DNA of 64,000 nt. Origin: Planctomycetota bacterium. GTDB taxonomy: Bacteria > Planctomycetota > Planctomycetia > Planctomycetales > Planctomycetaceae. A model generated the notes under the pieces. The model did no database searches, was not told the origin of the DNA, and saw only the letters and a list, made by a program, of their open reading frames with translations. A program made the position numbers and the translations under genes. Each line of letters begins with the position of its first letter. The stretch's first letter is position 1. This document shows, piece by piece, positions 25,544-33,855 of the stretch. The DNA lies in contig VGZH01000001.1 in NCBI GenBank assembly GCA_016872645.1, positions 1 to 64,000 of the forward strand, read 5' to 3'.

Positions 25544-26031
25544 TTATTTCGCGGCACCGGGTTTGGCGGAATTCTCCTGAATGAACTCCCGCGTTCGAGC
25601 AATGACTTCGTCGTTGATACCCACGTGGCCCATTTCTGGGTAATGGTGAACTTTGTGCTGTGCCTCTGCTTTTTGCAGCACCTCGATCATCGTCAGAGCG
25701 TTCCCGATCGGCACCGACTTGTCGTTGCCGGAACGCAGAATCTGTAATGGCTTCGACGTCTTGGCGACATGCTTCGTCGGTGAAGCATACGCTCGAGCTT
25801 CGGCCATATCGACTCCCGGCGGAGTCCACAGTGCTCCCCAATCAAGAGCCACCAAATCGTAACCTGCTGCCACACCGATCGCGGCACGAAAGTCGTTGCT
25901 CTCCTTCTCCCATCCACTTCGCGAACGACAACCTTCGGTACGGCCTTCTCGTCCCCCAAGCCGACTTCACATTCGCTGAATTTGTTCGTGACGAATCCGG
26001 CCACCAACAATCCACAAGCCACCCACGCCAT
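25544..26031 (-). pseudogene. Broken secreted alpha/beta hydrolase
   Basis: From 26031 the minus strand reads MAWVACGLLVAGFVTNKFSE, a signal-like start, then VPKVVVREVDG. Near 25905 the homologous frame changes: the continuation is EKESNDFRAAIGVAAGYDLV in another frame, then GALWTPPGVDMAEARAYASP and a good hydrolase C-terminus with the acid residue in ILRSGNDKSVP and the histidine in YPEMGHVGI. The nucleophile half, with G-x-S-x-G, is missing altogether. So there are at least a frameshift and a large internal loss. No active product is expected. Confidence 0.65.
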
Positions 26032-26221
26032 TCGAAATCGTAGCGTCGTCTGCTGCACCTGCCTTGTCGCGAGCGGAACGTGGAATTGGCCTCAGACTCA
26101 GGAGCCATCATCGGCAACCGCCATGACCGGAACAACCTCGTGAGCACACTCACCCGAAGTGTCTGTGACGTGACACCACCGAGTTCATCTGGATAGCGAC
26201 AAAGATCGCAGCCTCGTCCCG

Positions 26222-27547
26222 CTAATGATCAGGCGGCGTTTCCTGAATGACGGAAATCGTGCAGTCGATCACCAGCCACGACAGTGCACACAGCGCGTAC
26301 GTCACGCCGACGATGACGAACACCGGCCGCCAGCCATAGTGTTCGGAGACGGGGCCGAAGACCAACGGAGCGGCGACCAGTGCGATGCCGGCGATCGAAT
26401 TGCTGAACGCGTAGACGGACGCTGTTGCTTTGCCGCCGATGTCGGTGATGACTCCCAAGTTGGTGGTCAGACTCCAATCGCCGAACAGCTTCACGAAGAA
26501 CAAGATCGAGCAGAACGCATACGGCCGGTCGAAAAAAATCAGCGCGACGAACATCAGCACGGCAGCCAGTCCTTTGCCGACGAACGCCACGCTGGCCCGC
26601 GACCAGCGGCGATTCCCCGTGCGAACAATCAGAAAATCGTTCAGCATCCCGCCGGTCACTCCGGCGACCGCCCCCCCCAGCAGCGGCAAGGCCGAGTAAA
26701 TCCCCATCTCTTTGAACTTCAGCCCATGCACTTGCGAAAGGAACAACGGAATCCAATTCGAGTAAATGTTGTCGGCAAACGTGCTGAGCACATTCTGCAG
26801 GCTCAGCCAGATCAGATTCATCAGCGAGCGGGGAGTCATCGAACGCAGCGTCGCTCGAAAGCCCAAAGCTGGAGTTGCGCTACTCACGACCACATTGCCG
26901 TCGATCAGCTGAGCTTCCGCTTCGTTGACGCTCGGATGTTCGCGCGGCGAGTTGCGGAACACAACCACAAACAGCAGCGCATTCACAGCGCCAACCGCCA
27001 CGAGAATCCAAACCGCGCTACGCCAATCGAGTCCCCACACTCCCAGCAGTAACGTCGTGAAGACGACCGAGGAACTCAGTGCCCCCAGCCGTCCGGCCAG
27101 CACGCCGACACTTCCTTGCAACGTCGTGCGGACGGCTGGCGGATACCACGTCCGAGCGACTCGGCTCAGGCAGGCATACACCGCCGACTGGCCGGTCCCC
27201 AATGCCGCTCGCGAAAACCACAGCCAGCTCACCGACGGCGCCCAGGCCATCAATCCCATCGCGGCGCACCACAACACCATCAAGCCGGTCAGCACCAGAT
27301 GGACGCCCCAGACATCCGCCGCGATCCCCAGCGGAAACTGAAAGCCCGCGTAACAGAAGGAGAACGCCGAATCGAGCTGACCAAGCTGCGTGTTGGTCAG
27401 CTTCCACTCATTCGCCAGCGTCGGCTTGATGAATGCGAAGACGTAGCGGTGCAAATACAGCAACGCCGAGATCGCGAACGCCAACGAAAACACACTCCAA
27501 CGAACGTTGGTTGCGTCGGTCTCAGGTTCGGATTCTGCGACAGACAT
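26222..27547 (-). CDS. MFS transporter (hexuronate/anion-cation symporter type)
   Basis: The start is ATG 27547 (MSVAESEPETDATNVRWSVF). The 441-residue protein has about 12 transmembrane helices. The motif between TM2 and TM3 (GIAADVWGVHLVLTGLMVLW) replaces the usual G-x-x-x-D-R-x-G-R-R. HRYVFAFIKPTLANEW in TM1 and GTGQSAVYACLSRVARTW in TM4 fit the anion:cation symporter group that includes hexuronate and organic anion carriers. It is the last gene in a minus-strand run with an enolase-superfamily enzyme and a lactonase-like protein, so a sugar acid is a reasonable substrate. A long inverted repeat lies between this gene and the next. Confidence 0.8.
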   Translation of the reverse strand: MSVAESEPETDATNVRWSVFSLAFAISALLYLHRYVFAFIKPTLANEWKLTNTQLGQLDSAFSFCYAGFQFPLGIAADVWGVHLVLTGLMVLWCAAMGLMAWAPSVSWLWFSRAALGTGQSAVYACLSRVARTWYPPAVRTTLQGSVGVLAGRLGALSSSVVFTTLLLGVWGLDWRSAVWILVAVGAVNALLFVVVFRNSPREHPSVNEAEAQLIDGNVVVSSATPALGFRATLRSMTPRSLMNLIWLSLQNVLSTFADNIYSNWIPLFLSQVHGLKFKEMGIYSALPLLGGAVAGVTGGMLNDFLIVRTGNRRWSRASVAFVGKGLAAVLMFVALIFFDRPYAFCSILFFVKLFGDWSLTTNLGVITDIGGKATASVYAFSNSIAGIALVAAPLVFGPVSEHYGWRPVFVIVGVTYALCALSWLVIDCTISVIQETPPDH

Positions 27548-27561
27548 GTGATGACATCCCA

Positions 27562-27690
27562 ACACCCAAGCACCAATGTCCAAAGAAATCCCAAGCTCCA
27601 ATTTCCAAAGACCATCGACCCCTGATTTCCGGCCTCTCAGGATTGGTCATTTGGATTTGGACATTCTTTGGACATTGGGGTTTTGGTCTG
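27562..27690. repeat. Inverted heptamer-based intergenic repeat
   Basis: The left part repeats AANNNCC units (AAGCACC, AATGTCC, AAGCTCC, AATTTCC). The right part shows GGNNNTT-like units on the same strand. The arms CCAATGTCCAAAGAA (27573-27587) and TTCTTTGGACATTGG (27664-27678) are perfect inverted copies. The element fills almost the whole gap between the MFS gene and the enolase-superfamily gene and has no support as a gene. Confidence 0.7.
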
Positions 27691-27696
27691 GGAGAT

Positions 27697-28779
27697 TCAA
27701 GATTCCATGCGGTACTTCCGCAATTTGTCGAGATCGACCTCAATGCCAAGTCCCGGTTTGGTCGGCACGGCGATCGTTCCCGCTTGGATTTGAAACGGCT
27801 CAGTGATGATGTCTTCGACGAGACCGTAGTAGGTCGTGTCATTCGCCAACGAGTACGCCGGTCCCGAGGCCGCGACGTGCAGCATCGCCGCCGTCTTCGG
27901 GCCGAGATCATGTCCGCAGTGCATGATGCACGGTACTCCCGCCGCCTCGCAGACGTGGCCGATCTTTACACAGGGAAAGATGCCGCCCGCGATGTGTGTG
28001 TCGGGCAGAATGAACTCGGCGGCGTCTTCGCGCAGGATCGCCATCACGCTGGCCGGGTCGGTGACGCTTTCATTGAGCGCGATCGGCACGTTCGTCCCGC
28101 GCCGCAATTTCGTCGCGTCGGAAAGAGGCTCTGCCGGGATCGGTTGTTCGAGGTACTGCAAGTTGTACTGCTCGAGATGCTGGCAGAGTTCGGCCGCTTG
28201 CTCCGGCGAGTACGCCCGGTTCGGATCAATCCGCAGCTTGAGCCGATCGCCGACGGCGTCGCGAATGCCGCGCACCATTTCGAGGTCTTCGCGCATGTCG
28301 GAACCGGCCTTCGTCTTCAACGTGCCGAAACCCATCTCGACGTACCAGCGGGCGAACTCGCCGGACCGTTCGTAGGACTGAATCCCCATGCACGCGGCCA
28401 CTTCGACGCGAGGACGGATCACCCCTCCTAAGAGCTGCGCGACCGGCAGATCGGCCGCCTTGCCGCAGATGTCCCACAGCGCGAGCTCGATCCCCGACTT
28501 CAACCGCGTTTCGAGCGGACAGTCTCGATGAAACGCCGCGATGTTCTGTGGATCACGACCGATCAACCACTCGCGCGCCTGTTGCTCGGCGCGCCGTCCG
28601 CTGAGGTCCGGCAGGAAGTTGACATTGTGCTCACCCCAGCCGATCAGCCCCTCATCGGTTTCAACCCGCACGATGCCGCTTTGCGTCGTCGAGCTGCTCC
28701 GAATGTGCGACCGATACGGAGCCAACGGTGCCGTCTGCGGCACCTCAACAATCGTTACGGAAACGTCGGTCACTCGCAT
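27697..28779 (-). CDS. Enolase superfamily (mandelate racemase/muconate lactonizing-type) enzyme
   Basis: I chose ATG 28779, with GGAAGAG about 6 bases upstream. The 360-residue enzyme has the MR/MLE capping domain and barrel. TLKTKAGSD carries the K-x-K catalytic motif (about residues 156-164), LRIDPNRAYSPEQA the first metal Asp, LEQPIPAEPL the Glu, and PIALNESVTDP the third ligand Glu. IMHCGHDLGP near the C-terminus may supply a His. Members dehydrate or epimerise sugar acids or act on dipeptides. The neighbours (lactonase, MFS carrier, aldolase, dehydrogenase) favour an acid-sugar dehydratase, but that is inference. The lactonase-like gene ends 37 bp upstream. Confidence 0.85.
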   Translation of the reverse strand: MRVTDVSVTIVEVPQTAPLAPYRSHIRSSSTTQSGIVRVETDEGLIGWGEHNVNFLPDLSGRRAEQQAREWLIGRDPQNIAAFHRDCPLETRLKSGIELALWDICGKAADLPVAQLLGGVIRPRVEVAACMGIQSYERSGEFARWYVEMGFGTLKTKAGSDMREDLEMVRGIRDAVGDRLKLRIDPNRAYSPEQAAELCQHLEQYNLQYLEQPIPAEPLSDATKLRRGTNVPIALNESVTDPASVMAILREDAAEFILPDTHIAGGIFPCVKIGHVCEAAGVPCIMHCGHDLGPKTAAMLHVAASGPAYSLANDTTYYGLVEDIITEPFQIQAGTIAVPTKPGLGIEVDLDKLRKYRMES

Positions 28780-28816
28780 CTGTCTCTTCCTTCGCCGCAG
28801 GGCGGGACCAACTCCG

Positions 28817-29890
28817 TCACTTTTTTGCCGGCAATTGATATCCCTCGCGGTTGAGACGAATGCGATACAGGCTCTTGCCAGCAGTGATGTAAAGCAGATT
28901 CGCGTCTTTGCCTCGGCCGAAGCCGACGTTGGTCGGGATCTCGGTCTTGATGAAGGCCAGCTCTTTCCCTTCGGGCGAATAGACGCAGATGCCCGGACGA
29001 TCTTCGGCGCGGACGGCAACGTAGAGATTCCCCTCTTTGTCGCAAACTAGGCCGTCCGGGCCATCGAACGGCGCGTAATCGACGAGCACCTTGCGGAACT
29101 TGGCCGTTCCGTCGGCCGCGAGATCGTAGGCCAGCAGTGCCATCAGCCCTTTGCGCAGCGGCGCAGAGACACTCGCCGGATTGTCGGAGCCTCCCGGTTT
29201 GCTGAGCCGATCAATCGCGGTTCCGCCGTTGTCGTTGCTGACGACGTACAGCGACTTCTGATCGGGCGAGACGCACACGCCGTTGGCTTTGCCCGCGTCG
29301 GTGATGATGCGATGAATCGAGCCGTTCGGATCAATGCGGTACACGCCGACGACCGGCTGATCGATCGGTTCGTGGCCGAGATACCGCGGGTCGCTGAAAT
29401 AGATGCGGCCCTTCTCGTCGATCGTGATGTCGTTGGGGGAGTTGAACGGCCGCCCCTCGAACAACCCGGCGATGATGTGCGTCTTGCCGGTCTTCAGATC
29501 GGTGCGAGTGACTCGCCGCCCGCCGAAGTCCGCCCCTTCCGCAACGATCAAGTTTCCGGCCGCGTCGAACTTGATGCCGTTCGACATGCCGCTGGGCGAG
29601 CGAAAGATCGCCGTCTTGCCGGTCGTCGGATCAAACCGCCAGATATGCCCCGCCTCAATCGCCCCATTCTCGTCACGAGCGATATGCGAAAACGTGATCT
29701 CGCTGAAATAGACCGACCCATCCGGCGCGACCGCCGCCCCTTCCGTCAGCACACGCGACTCGAACAACTTTTCGAGCTTCGCATCCGCCGGCACGATCGG
29801 GGTTTGAGCGTGCAGCGCATCAAGCCCCATCAAGGTCACCGCCAAAGCCAAAAAGAATCGCCACCATCGAGCGCCGCAGATCGTCAACAT
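28817..29890 (-). CDS. Secreted SMP-30/gluconolactonase-like beta-propeller
   Basis: I chose ATG 29890 (MLTICGARWWRFF), with GGAGA 6 bases upstream. A Sec signal peptide ends near ALHAQ (about residue 29). The 357-residue protein is a six-bladed propeller with SMP-30 signatures: LTEGAAVAPDGSVYFSEI, GMSNGIKFDAAGNLIVAEG, FNSPNDITIDEKGRIYFSDP and GKANGVCVSPDQKSLYVV. Glu, Asn and Asp in these loops bind calcium in known lactonases. It probably opens sugar lactones in the periplasm. It lies between the enolase-superfamily gene and, after a repeat, the dehydrogenase gene. A Tat-exported paralogue is at 33856-34875. Confidence 0.87.
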   Translation of the reverse strand: MLTICGARWWRFFLALAVTLMGLDALHAQTPIVPADAKLEKLFESRVLTEGAAVAPDGSVYFSEITFSHIARDENGAIEAGHIWRFDPTTGKTAIFRSPSGMSNGIKFDAAGNLIVAEGADFGGRRVTRTDLKTGKTHIIAGLFEGRPFNSPNDITIDEKGRIYFSDPRYLGHEPIDQPVVGVYRIDPNGSIHRIITDAGKANGVCVSPDQKSLYVVSNDNGGTAIDRLSKPGGSDNPASVSAPLRKGLMALLAYDLAADGTAKFRKVLVDYAPFDGPDGLVCDKEGNLYVAVRAEDRPGICVYSPEGKELAFIKTEIPTNVGFGRGKDANLLYITAGKSLYRIRLNREGYQLPAKK

Positions 29891-29942
29891 CGCTGTCTCC
29901 TTGTGAATTGCAATTCGTAGGGTGGTGTATGAGTTCCGAGAC

Positions 29943-30057
29943 AATGTAGCTACAGTCGCTCCGCGTGATGAGCCTGCCGAGTCATCGCTACGAAGGCTTT
30001 CGAAAACTCCCGGTCAAACTTCGAGGGCTCATTTCGCAGAGCGACGACGGCTACGTT
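29943..30057. repeat. Intergenic inverted repeat, family C
   Basis: The left arm 29943-29965 (AATGTAGCTACAGTCGCTCC...) and right arm 30035-30057 match as inverted copies at about 17 of 23 positions. The 70-bp centre has no gene. The right arm contains the stop codon of the hydroxyacid dehydrogenase gene. It may be a REP- or MITE-like element. Confidence 0.55.
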
Positions 30058-31103
30058 CGCCGCAGACGATCCCACTTCGCTCGGAAGCCCGAACGCTCGA
30101 AGACTTCCGGATTCACGACGCCACGCGGGCGACGTCCGGACGCCAAGTCGAGCATCCCCTGGCAGGCCGCTCGGCCGATGTCGCGGAACAGCTCGTCGGT
30201 CCACGCGATCGAATGCGGCGCGAGTAGCACATTGTCCAACTCGGCCCAGCGCGGCGGCGACACGATCGGTTCATCCACAAAACAATCGAGCGCGGCTCCG
30301 GCGATACGGTGTTCGGACAACGCCGCGAACAGCGCGTCTTCCTCGGCAATGCCGCCGCGAGCCGTGTTGAGCAGGTACGCAGTCGGTTTCATCAGCGACA
30401 GCTCGCGAGCCGACAACAAGTTCCGCGTGTGCTCGTTAAGCGGACAGTGCAGCGACACGAAATCGGATTGTGTCAGCAGTTCGTCGAGCGACACCGCTTT
30501 CGCACCGGACTCACTCACGACGGCCGGCGGCACGAACGGATCGAAAACTAGCGGCGTGTTCATGCCAAAGCTCGACAGCAGCTTCACGACGCTCCGCCCG
30601 ATGCCACCGAAGCCGATGATCCCCAGCGTCCGATTGCGAAGTTCGCTCCCCATGTACCGGCTGCGAGCATCCCACTGCCCCTCGCGCACCAGCCGATCTT
30701 TGACGCGCACATGATGCGTCAACGCCATCATCCAGCCGACAGTCGCCTCGGCGACTGAGTAATCGACCGCTCCCGCCGTGATGAACAACACCACATCCGC
30801 CGCCGTGCAGGCCGCGACGTCCACACTGTCGTAGCCGACGCCAAAGCGACCAATCGCCAACAAGTCATCGCTTTGGGAAAGACTCGCTGCTGTCACACGC
30901 GACGAGAGCACGATCGCGCCGTTGGCGGCGGCAAGTTGCCCCGGCGAGATCTCGGCGCGATGTTCGGCGAAGCGACTGACTTCGATGCCGGCCGTCGACT
31001 CCAGCAAGTTGAGGCCGATATCACGGTACTTCAGCCGGCCTTCGGCGTCGTAGAAGTCGTTTGTCAAAACCACACTAAATCGCCCGGCGTCGCTTATTTC
31101 CAC
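30051..31103 (-). CDS. D-isomer-specific 2-hydroxyacid dehydrogenase
   Basis: I chose GTG 31103 because GAGGAGGGG lies just upstream and the reading begins inside the previous gene's 3' end. The 350-residue protein has the NAD-binding motif TLGIIGFGGIGRSVVKLL. The catalytic Arg is in LLNTARGGI, the Glu in DCFVDEPI and the His in LAPHSIAWT. Members reduce 2-oxo acids or oxidise 3-phosphoglycerate; there is no ACT domain, so serine synthesis is less likely. Translation is coupled to the aldolase-bicupin gene by a 10-bp overlap, which links it to oxidation or reduction of an aldol cleavage product. The substrate is not certain. Confidence 0.88.
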   Translation of the reverse strand: MEISDAGRFSVVLTNDFYDAEGRLKYRDIGLNLLESTAGIEVSRFAEHRAEISPGQLAAANGAIVLSSRVTAASLSQSDDLLAIGRFGVGYDSVDVAACTAADVVLFITAGAVDYSVAEATVGWMMALTHHVRVKDRLVREGQWDARSRYMGSELRNRTLGIIGFGGIGRSVVKLLSSFGMNTPLVFDPFVPPAVVSESGAKAVSLDELLTQSDFVSLHCPLNEHTRNLLSARELSLMKPTAYLLNTARGGIAEEDALFAALSEHRIAGAALDCFVDEPIVSPPRWAELDNVLLAPHSIAWTDELFRDIGRAACQGMLDLASGRRPRGVVNPEVFERSGFRAKWDRLRRT

Positions 31104-32746
31104 GGATTCCCCTCCTCGGTCGCGCAACGCTCTTCGACGACGATCCGTTCAGGTTTCGGGCCGGCGTAGACCCACAGCATTTCCATGGTGCCTTGAGTTT
31201 CGTTGATGAAGTAATGCACTCGGCCGCGCGGTTGCAACGCGGTGGCACTGTCGCGCATCGAGTAGCGGCGGCCTTCGACGACGCAGGTGGCTTGGCCGGC
31301 GATGATGCAGATCGACTCGTCGAAATCATGCACGTGCGCGGGCAGGCGACCGGTCGGGTGAAACAGTCCGTAGCCGCCGCTCATTTCGAGGCCGGGGATC
31401 AGTTCGGAATTGAAGAAGTCGATGAACTCGGTATTCGGCCCGGCGGCGAAGCGTTTCACGGTCGCGAAGCGGTTGACGCGTTCGGCCCCGGGGAAGCCGG
31501 CCGAGTCGTCGGGCATCGCGCGACGTGGGAAGAACTTTTCGACCAGCGTCCGAGTCGGCGTATCAGACGCAAGAGCGATGTGGAAGACTGCCGGTTCCGT
31601 CGTTGAAGCATTTCGCGCCGCGTGCACTCGGCCAGTCGGCACGACGACGTTGTCCAACTTTTTCAGCGAGTAGCTGCGACCTTCGACTTCCACGACCGCC
31701 GAGCCGCTGAGCAGCGTGATCGACTCGGAGAACGTGTGACTGTGATAGGGCAAGGTTGCTCCGGGAGCGAACGTGACGATGCCGGTCGTCAATCGCCGAG
31801 CTTGATTGTGACTCCCAACCAGACATTCAAAGATCACGCCGCGAGCCAGCTCGACCTTCAGCCCTGCGCCGATCGGGTTCATCACTTCGGGCCGATCCGG
31901 CCGCATCGACTCCGGCGGCTTGGCCAGCGGTGCAACTTTCGTCGCCGACTCCGGCGTTAACGAGGCCTGAATCTGTTGATCCCGCCCGACAACATTGAGC
32001 GCACCTCGCAGCGAACGGAGCAGAAGACCGGAGTCGATTCCGACGCCGATCATCCGAAAGCCTTGCTGTCGGCGTTCAAGCAAATTGTCGTGGCTGATCG
32101 CGATGACTCCGCAGTTTTTGCCCGCCCGGCGGATGGTGTCCTTCATTTGCAGGATCGACTCGGCGACCCCCGGACCTTCCCACTGTCCACGAGCACCGGC
32201 CGTCGAGGAAAAATCAGCCGGTCCAAAGAAGAACAACTCGGACCCTTCGACTTGGCACATCAGCGGGACATGCTTCACGGTTCGCACGGTTTCGAGGATC
32301 GGCACGACGAGCACATGTTCGTTTGCCTCGGAGGTGTGTTCGACGAAGCATTGTCCCCAACAGGTCGCTCGTTCGGCTCCGATGCCGCGCGAGCCTTCGA
32401 GCGGATACCGCGAGTACGCGATCGCCTGCTTGAGCTGCTCGACCGTTTCGATCCAGGGGATGACGATGCCATCCGCCCCGATGTCGAGCGCCCGCTTGAT
32501 CAACCCGCTGTTGAGTTCCGCGATGCGCACGAGGGCAACGGTCTCGCTGCGCACGGTCGCTCGCAAGTGCTCGACGATGTCCTTCCAGTCGAGATGCCCA
32601 TGCTCAGCGTCAATCACAACCCAATCGAGCCCGAGCGCGACAGCCATCTCCGTGATGCTGGGAGATTCGAGCGTGACCCACAAACCAAACGTCGGCTGAT
32701 CAGCGGCCAGCTTGCGACGCAGGGCACGAATCGCGTTTGTCTTCAT
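31094..32746 (-). CDS. HpcH/HpaI class II aldolase fused to two cupin domains
   Basis: Residues 1-255 form an HpaI-type aldolase: TFGLWVTLESPSITEMA, DWVVIDAEHGHLDW with the general base His, GADGIVIPWIETVEQLKQAI, and LFFFGPADFS with the metal Asp region. From about residue 310 a first cupin follows (VTFAPGATLPYHSHTFSES, with its His ligands). A second follows near 455-540 (LFHPTGRLPAHVHDFDESIC and the C-terminal half RGRVHYFINE). Ordinary HpaI proteins are about 255 residues, so the 550-residue chain is a true fusion or a frame-retaining join. HpaI enzymes cleave 4-hydroxy-2-oxo acids to pyruvate and an aldehyde. The cupins could sense, isomerise or oxidise a sugar derivative. It is coupled to the dehydrogenase gene. 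Confidence 0.86.
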   Translation of the reverse strand: MKTNAIRALRRKLAADQPTFGLWVTLESPSITEMAVALGLDWVVIDAEHGHLDWKDIVEHLRATVRSETVALVRIAELNSGLIKRALDIGADGIVIPWIETVEQLKQAIAYSRYPLEGSRGIGAERATCWGQCFVEHTSEANEHVLVVPILETVRTVKHVPLMCQVEGSELFFFGPADFSSTAGARGQWEGPGVAESILQMKDTIRRAGKNCGVIAISHDNLLERRQQGFRMIGVGIDSGLLLRSLRGALNVVGRDQQIQASLTPESATKVAPLAKPPESMRPDRPEVMNPIGAGLKVELARGVIFECLVGSHNQARRLTTGIVTFAPGATLPYHSHTFSESITLLSGSAVVEVEGRSYSLKKLDNVVVPTGRVHAARNASTTEPAVFHIALASDTPTRTLVEKFFPRRAMPDDSAGFPGAERVNRFATVKRFAAGPNTEFIDFFNSELIPGLEMSGGYGLFHPTGRLPAHVHDFDESICIIAGQATCVVEGRRYSMRDSATALQPRGRVHYFINETQGTMEMLWVYAGPKPERIVVEERCATEEGNPWK

Positions 32747-32848
32747 GAAATCCCCTTGCCGAATCCTTCGGCGTCGTCCGGAGTAAGTTACGGTCAGTCC
32801 GCTGGGCAGGGAAGCATATCGGGCAACGACACTCGCGGGGATGTTGTT

Positions 32849-33745
32849 TCACTTGAGGACACCCGTCGTCCTTAGCCACGCCTGGCACGGTTTCGGCCAG
32901 TCGGTGACTGGCTGACCATCGACGTGTCGCAGGCCGTAGCCGTGACCGCCGGTCGCGTAGACATGCACTTCCGTCGGCACGCCGACTTTCTTCAGTTCCG
33001 TCGCGAGCAGCAGCGTGTTGAGGACAGTCACGCCGTCGTCATAGGCATGCACGAAAAACATCGGCGGCGATTGCTTTGTGACCTGGACTTCGTCACGCAG
33101 CTTTGATTGACCTTGAACCTCAAAGCCTCCTGGGTAGATCAGGGCAGCGAAGTCGGGCCGACAGGGAACCTTGTCGACGTCGTCGAGCGGTTCGTACTGA
33201 CGCTTGTCGTCGAAGATCGAGGTCAGCCCGGCGACTTGTCCGCCGGCCGAGAATCCCAAGATGCCAATTCGTTTCGGATCGAGTTTCCATTCTGACGCTT
33301 TGCTGCGCACGAAGCTCATCGCCCGCTGCGCGTCCTGAACGGCGGCGAGCCAACGCTTCTCCGGATCTCGGAATGGCACTCGATACTTCAGCACGATCCC
33401 AGTGACTCCAATCTCGTTGAGCCATTCAGCGACCTCCGTCCCTTCCAGGTCATAAGCCAGGATGTGATGCCCACCGCCGGGGCAAATCACAACGGCGGCC
33501 CCGGTGTCCTTCTCCTTCTCGGGTCGATAGACCGCCAGTTGCGGCGTCGAAACGTTTCCGAGCTTGATGATCCGGCGACCAGCGATGAGCCTGTCTTGCG
33601 GCTTGGTTTGGTCTGCTTCGGGAGGCAGTTCTTTCGTCTCACCGGGGGGCTTGCCCGGCCAGACGTTGAACGTGAGCGGCTCCGCCCCAAAGACGATCAA
33701 TCCTTCGAGTGCAATCAACAGCGTGAACAGTGGCAGGGGCTTCAT
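32849..33745 (-). CDS. Secreted alpha/beta hydrolase, acetylxylan esterase-like
   Basis: I chose ATG 33745, preceded by GGAGAGCAC. A signal peptide ends near GLIVFG (about residue 20). The 298-residue protein has the oxyanion region VVICPGGGHHILAYDLEG, the nucleophile motif GILGFSAGGQVAG (Ser about 165), the acid region VHAYDDGVT and the catalytic His in ATGGHGYGLR. This is the pattern of BD-FAE and xylan-esterase-like hydrolases frequent in planctomycetes, so it probably removes acetyl or feruloyl groups from polysaccharide fragments. It heads the minus-strand region, divergent from the Tat-type SMP-30 gene; their 5' ends lie 110 bp apart. Confidence 0.87.
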   Translation of the reverse strand: MKPLPLFTLLIALEGLIVFGAEPLTFNVWPGKPPGETKELPPEADQTKPQDRLIAGRRIIKLGNVSTPQLAVYRPEKEKDTGAAVVICPGGGHHILAYDLEGTEVAEWLNEIGVTGIVLKYRVPFRDPEKRWLAAVQDAQRAMSFVRSKASEWKLDPKRIGILGFSAGGQVAGLTSIFDDKRQYEPLDDVDKVPCRPDFAALIYPGGFEVQGQSKLRDEVQVTKQSPPMFFVHAYDDGVTVLNTLLLATELKKVGVPTEVHVYATGGHGYGLRHVDGQPVTDWPKPCQAWLRTTGVLK

Positions 33746-33855
33746 CGTGCTCTCCAACGAGTGGCGTTCGTGGACCGGTTTGCTCCAGAATAAGCCCGAT
33801 CGCGCCCATCGTCACGGCGCGGAGCACCGTCGAAAGAACCAGAAAGGACCTGACC

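Noticed and set aside
23985-25841. 618-codon start for rtcB
   Set aside because: The first 113 residues are not RtcB-like, and they overlap the hydrolase pseudogene.
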